A DNA stretch of 64,000 nt, taken from Caprimulgus europaeus. Its lineage: Eukaryota; Chordata; Aves; Caprimulgiformes; Caprimulgidae. The stretch's first letter is position 1; every line of letters begins with the position of its first letter. A program made the translations under genes and the position numbers. The notes beneath the pieces are model-generated. The model saw only the letters and a list, made by a program, of their open reading frames with translations, made no database searches and was not told where the DNA came from. The DNA is taken from positions 20,412,015 through 20,476,014 of the forward strand of contig OU015528.1 in assembly GCA_907165065.1 (NCBI GenBank), given 5' to 3'. Shown here piece by piece: positions 62,430 to 64,000 of the stretch.

Positions 62430-63545
62430 ATGAAGTTCTACCCATCGCAGAAGAAGATGACATTTGAGACCATCTGAGGAACCTGACTATACACAAGTCT
62501 GGAGGACTCAATGAGGTTCATCTCAGGGTCCTGAGGAACTTGGCTGATGTAGTTGCTAAGCTGTTTGCCATTGTATTTGAAAAGTAATCACAATCAGGTG
62601 AAGCTCCCAGTGACTGGGAAAAGGGAAACATCACACCGATGTTTAAAAAGGGTAAAAAGAAGGACCCTGTGAACTACTGACCAGTTGGCCTCACCTCTGT
62701 GCCCAGTAAGATCATGAAAAAGATCCTCCTGGAAGCTTGGTCAAGGCATATGAATGACAGGGAGGTGATTAGAGGCAGCCATCATGGCTTCAGCAAGGAC
62801 AAATATTGCCTGACTAATCTAGTGGCCTTCTACAATGGAGTGAACTCATTGATGAATAAGGGAAGAGAAGCTGATGTCATCTATCTTGACTTCTGTAAGG
62901 CCTTTGACGTGGTCCTGCACAACATTCTTGTTACTAAATATGAGAGATATGGGTTTGATGGACAGACTATTAAATGGAATTGTCTGTATGGCCACATCCG
63001 AAGAATTGTAGTCAACAGTTCAACGTTCAAATTGAGATCCGTAACAAATGGTGTCCCACAGAGGTCTGTACCGGGACTGGTACTGTTCAATACCTTTAAA
63101 AACACCATAGCAGGTGGGATTGAGTGCACCTTCAGTAAATTTGCTCCAAGCTGAGTGGTGCACTTAATTTGCTGGATGGATGGGATGAAATCCAGAGGGT
63201 CCTTGAGAGGTTTGAGTGTGAACCTCATGAAGTTCAAAAAAGTCAAGTGCAAGGTCCTGTACCTGGGTCAGGGCAATCACCAGTATCAGTACAGGCTGGG
63301 AGATGGAGAGCATGGGGGATGAGAGCAGCCCTGTGGAGAAGGTTTTGGGTGAATTGGTAGATGAAAAATTAGACATGAGCCAGAAATGGTCACTTAAAAG
63401 AAGCATGGCCAGCAGGTCAGGGAAGGTGATTCTCCTGCTCTGCTCTGCTCTTGTGATACCCCACCTGGAGCAGTGCATCCAGGTCTGGGGTCCCCTGTAT
63501 AAAAAAAATCCAAACCCATGGCAGCTCGTTGGACTACTGACATAG
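62430..63545 (+). pseudogene. CR1 ORF2 reverse transcriptase remnant
   Basis: Begins in the pre-palm region (HLRNLTIHKSGGLNEVHLRVL) and continues GNITPMFKKGKKKDPVNY. A 151-codon frame (62699-63154) then includes HHGFSKDKYCLTNLVAFYNG, motif A VIYLDFCKAFD (catalytic Asp codon 62888-62890 intact), motif B GVPQRSVPGL (usually GVPQGSVLGP) and IECTFSKFA. Immediately after KFA an apparent 7-bp deletion removes the two catalytic Asp of the FADD motif and shifts the frame (63145/63146). Later pieces are MKFKKVKCKVLYLGQGN and a short LYKKN-like end. Confidence 0.9.
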
Positions 63546-64000
63546 CCCCAGAGACCTGACTGTTGGGCTGTTCCTTCCATAACTTATGTCAGGATGGAAG
63601 CTTGACAAAACCATCTGTAAGTATAATTATTATATATAGTCTATTAGTTTGCAAAATGTTATAACTTACATGCAGCAGCCAGCAGGTGCCTCTAACCCAT
63701 CAGTTGATGAGAGAAACTGAACAAATTTGAATATGAAAAGGCTGATTGATATTTTGATATTTTGACTATATTAACTTGCAAACATGTTAAAATAATTTCA
63801 TATTGTTCAGTGCAAATTCGACTGAGCTCTAGTGTGACTTTCACTAACCTTCTTTATGAGAATCCCTTATAGTGAATGTCACAAGATCTTTAAACTAGTT
63901 CTTCAAAGAGAACACCCTTGACAGGGTCAAGTTAATTGCACAAAGATGTTGTATAACACTTTAGTTCGCTGGATGGGTTCTTCATTTTTTCTCACTGAAA
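63546..64000. other. Unannotated interval
   Basis: Sequence after the CR1 breakpoint. No CR1 3' end, gene or other repeat recognised. Confidence 0.55.

Larger units (their letters stand above)
60400..63545 (+). mobile_element. Near full-length CR1 with ORF1 and ORF2, 3' end missing
   Basis: The longest CR1 in the window, plus strand. In order: ORF1 N-terminal region (about 60400-60700), ORF1 SGNH-type domain (60905-61400), ORF2 endonuclease (61556-62270) and reverse transcriptase (62430-63545). The endonuclease-RT linker is largely deleted (junction near 62310). The element stops after the [13 protein letters not shown] region, so the ORF2 C-terminus, 3' untranslated region and octamer tail are gone. 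Most CR1 copies are 5'-truncated, which makes a 5'-rich copy without its 3' end unusual. Stops and frameshifts throughout mean it is inactive. The 5' limit is uncertain. Confidence 0.92.

Noticed and set aside
1..64000. CRISPR-like arrays, operons, tRNA or rRNA genes
   Set aside because: No regularly spaced direct repeats with unique spacers, no clustered long frames and no RNA gene signatures were seen. The window is vertebrate-type repeat-rich DNA.

Overview
The window looks like AT-rich, gene-poor bird DNA, either intergenic or deep intronic. The taxon is inferred from the repeats. Fragments of CR1 non-LTR retrotransposons occur in both orientations, many still carrying the avian-type 3' tail (ATTCTATG/ATTCTGTG octamers). 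There are also several bird-type endogenous retrovirus LTRs. I saw no mammalian-type repeats. I found no host protein-coding gene, tRNA, rRNA or CRISPR array that I can support. Nearly every long open frame is a retrotransposon remnant, the antisense shadow of one, or short and featureless.

Layout. 1-7270: unique AT-rich sequence with simple repeats. 7271-8082: 3' half of a CR1 (minus). 10490-11401: CR1 (plus) with its middle deleted. 12927-13760: ERV LTR (minus) with a 5-bp target duplication. 18240-18690: unexplained GC-rich island. 19310-20105: very old CR1-like reverse transcriptase remnant (minus). 20563-21695: tRNA-Lys-type primer-binding site and leader fused to the 3' part of an LTR. 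22766-24446: two CR1 pieces. 25978-26787: third LTR of the same family, followed by a 20-bp-stem inverted repeat at 26958-27000. 28400-32165: four CR1 pieces. 37650-38970: CR1 covering most of the reverse transcriptase and the 3' end. 39829-39970 and 42440-42550: CR1 3' stubs. 45612-46276 and 46643-46954: two solo LTRs of a second family, each with its own perfect 5-bp target duplication. 55436-57640: an ancient CR1/L3-like element broken by a solo LTR at 56308-56677. About 60400-63545: the longest CR1, carrying ORF1 (SGNH-type domain), endonuclease and reverse transcriptase, all disabled, with its 3' end missing.

No gene set acts together here. The biology readable from the window is repeat history: successive CR1 waves, ERV insertions reduced to solo LTRs by recombination, nesting that orders events in time, and lesions in catalytic motifs showing these copies are dead. 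I found no convincing new biological system. The items most worth checking are the near-perfect hairpin at 26958-27000, the fused leader-LTR provirus at 20563-21695, the GC island at 18240-18690 and the exon-like open frame at 49158-49399.
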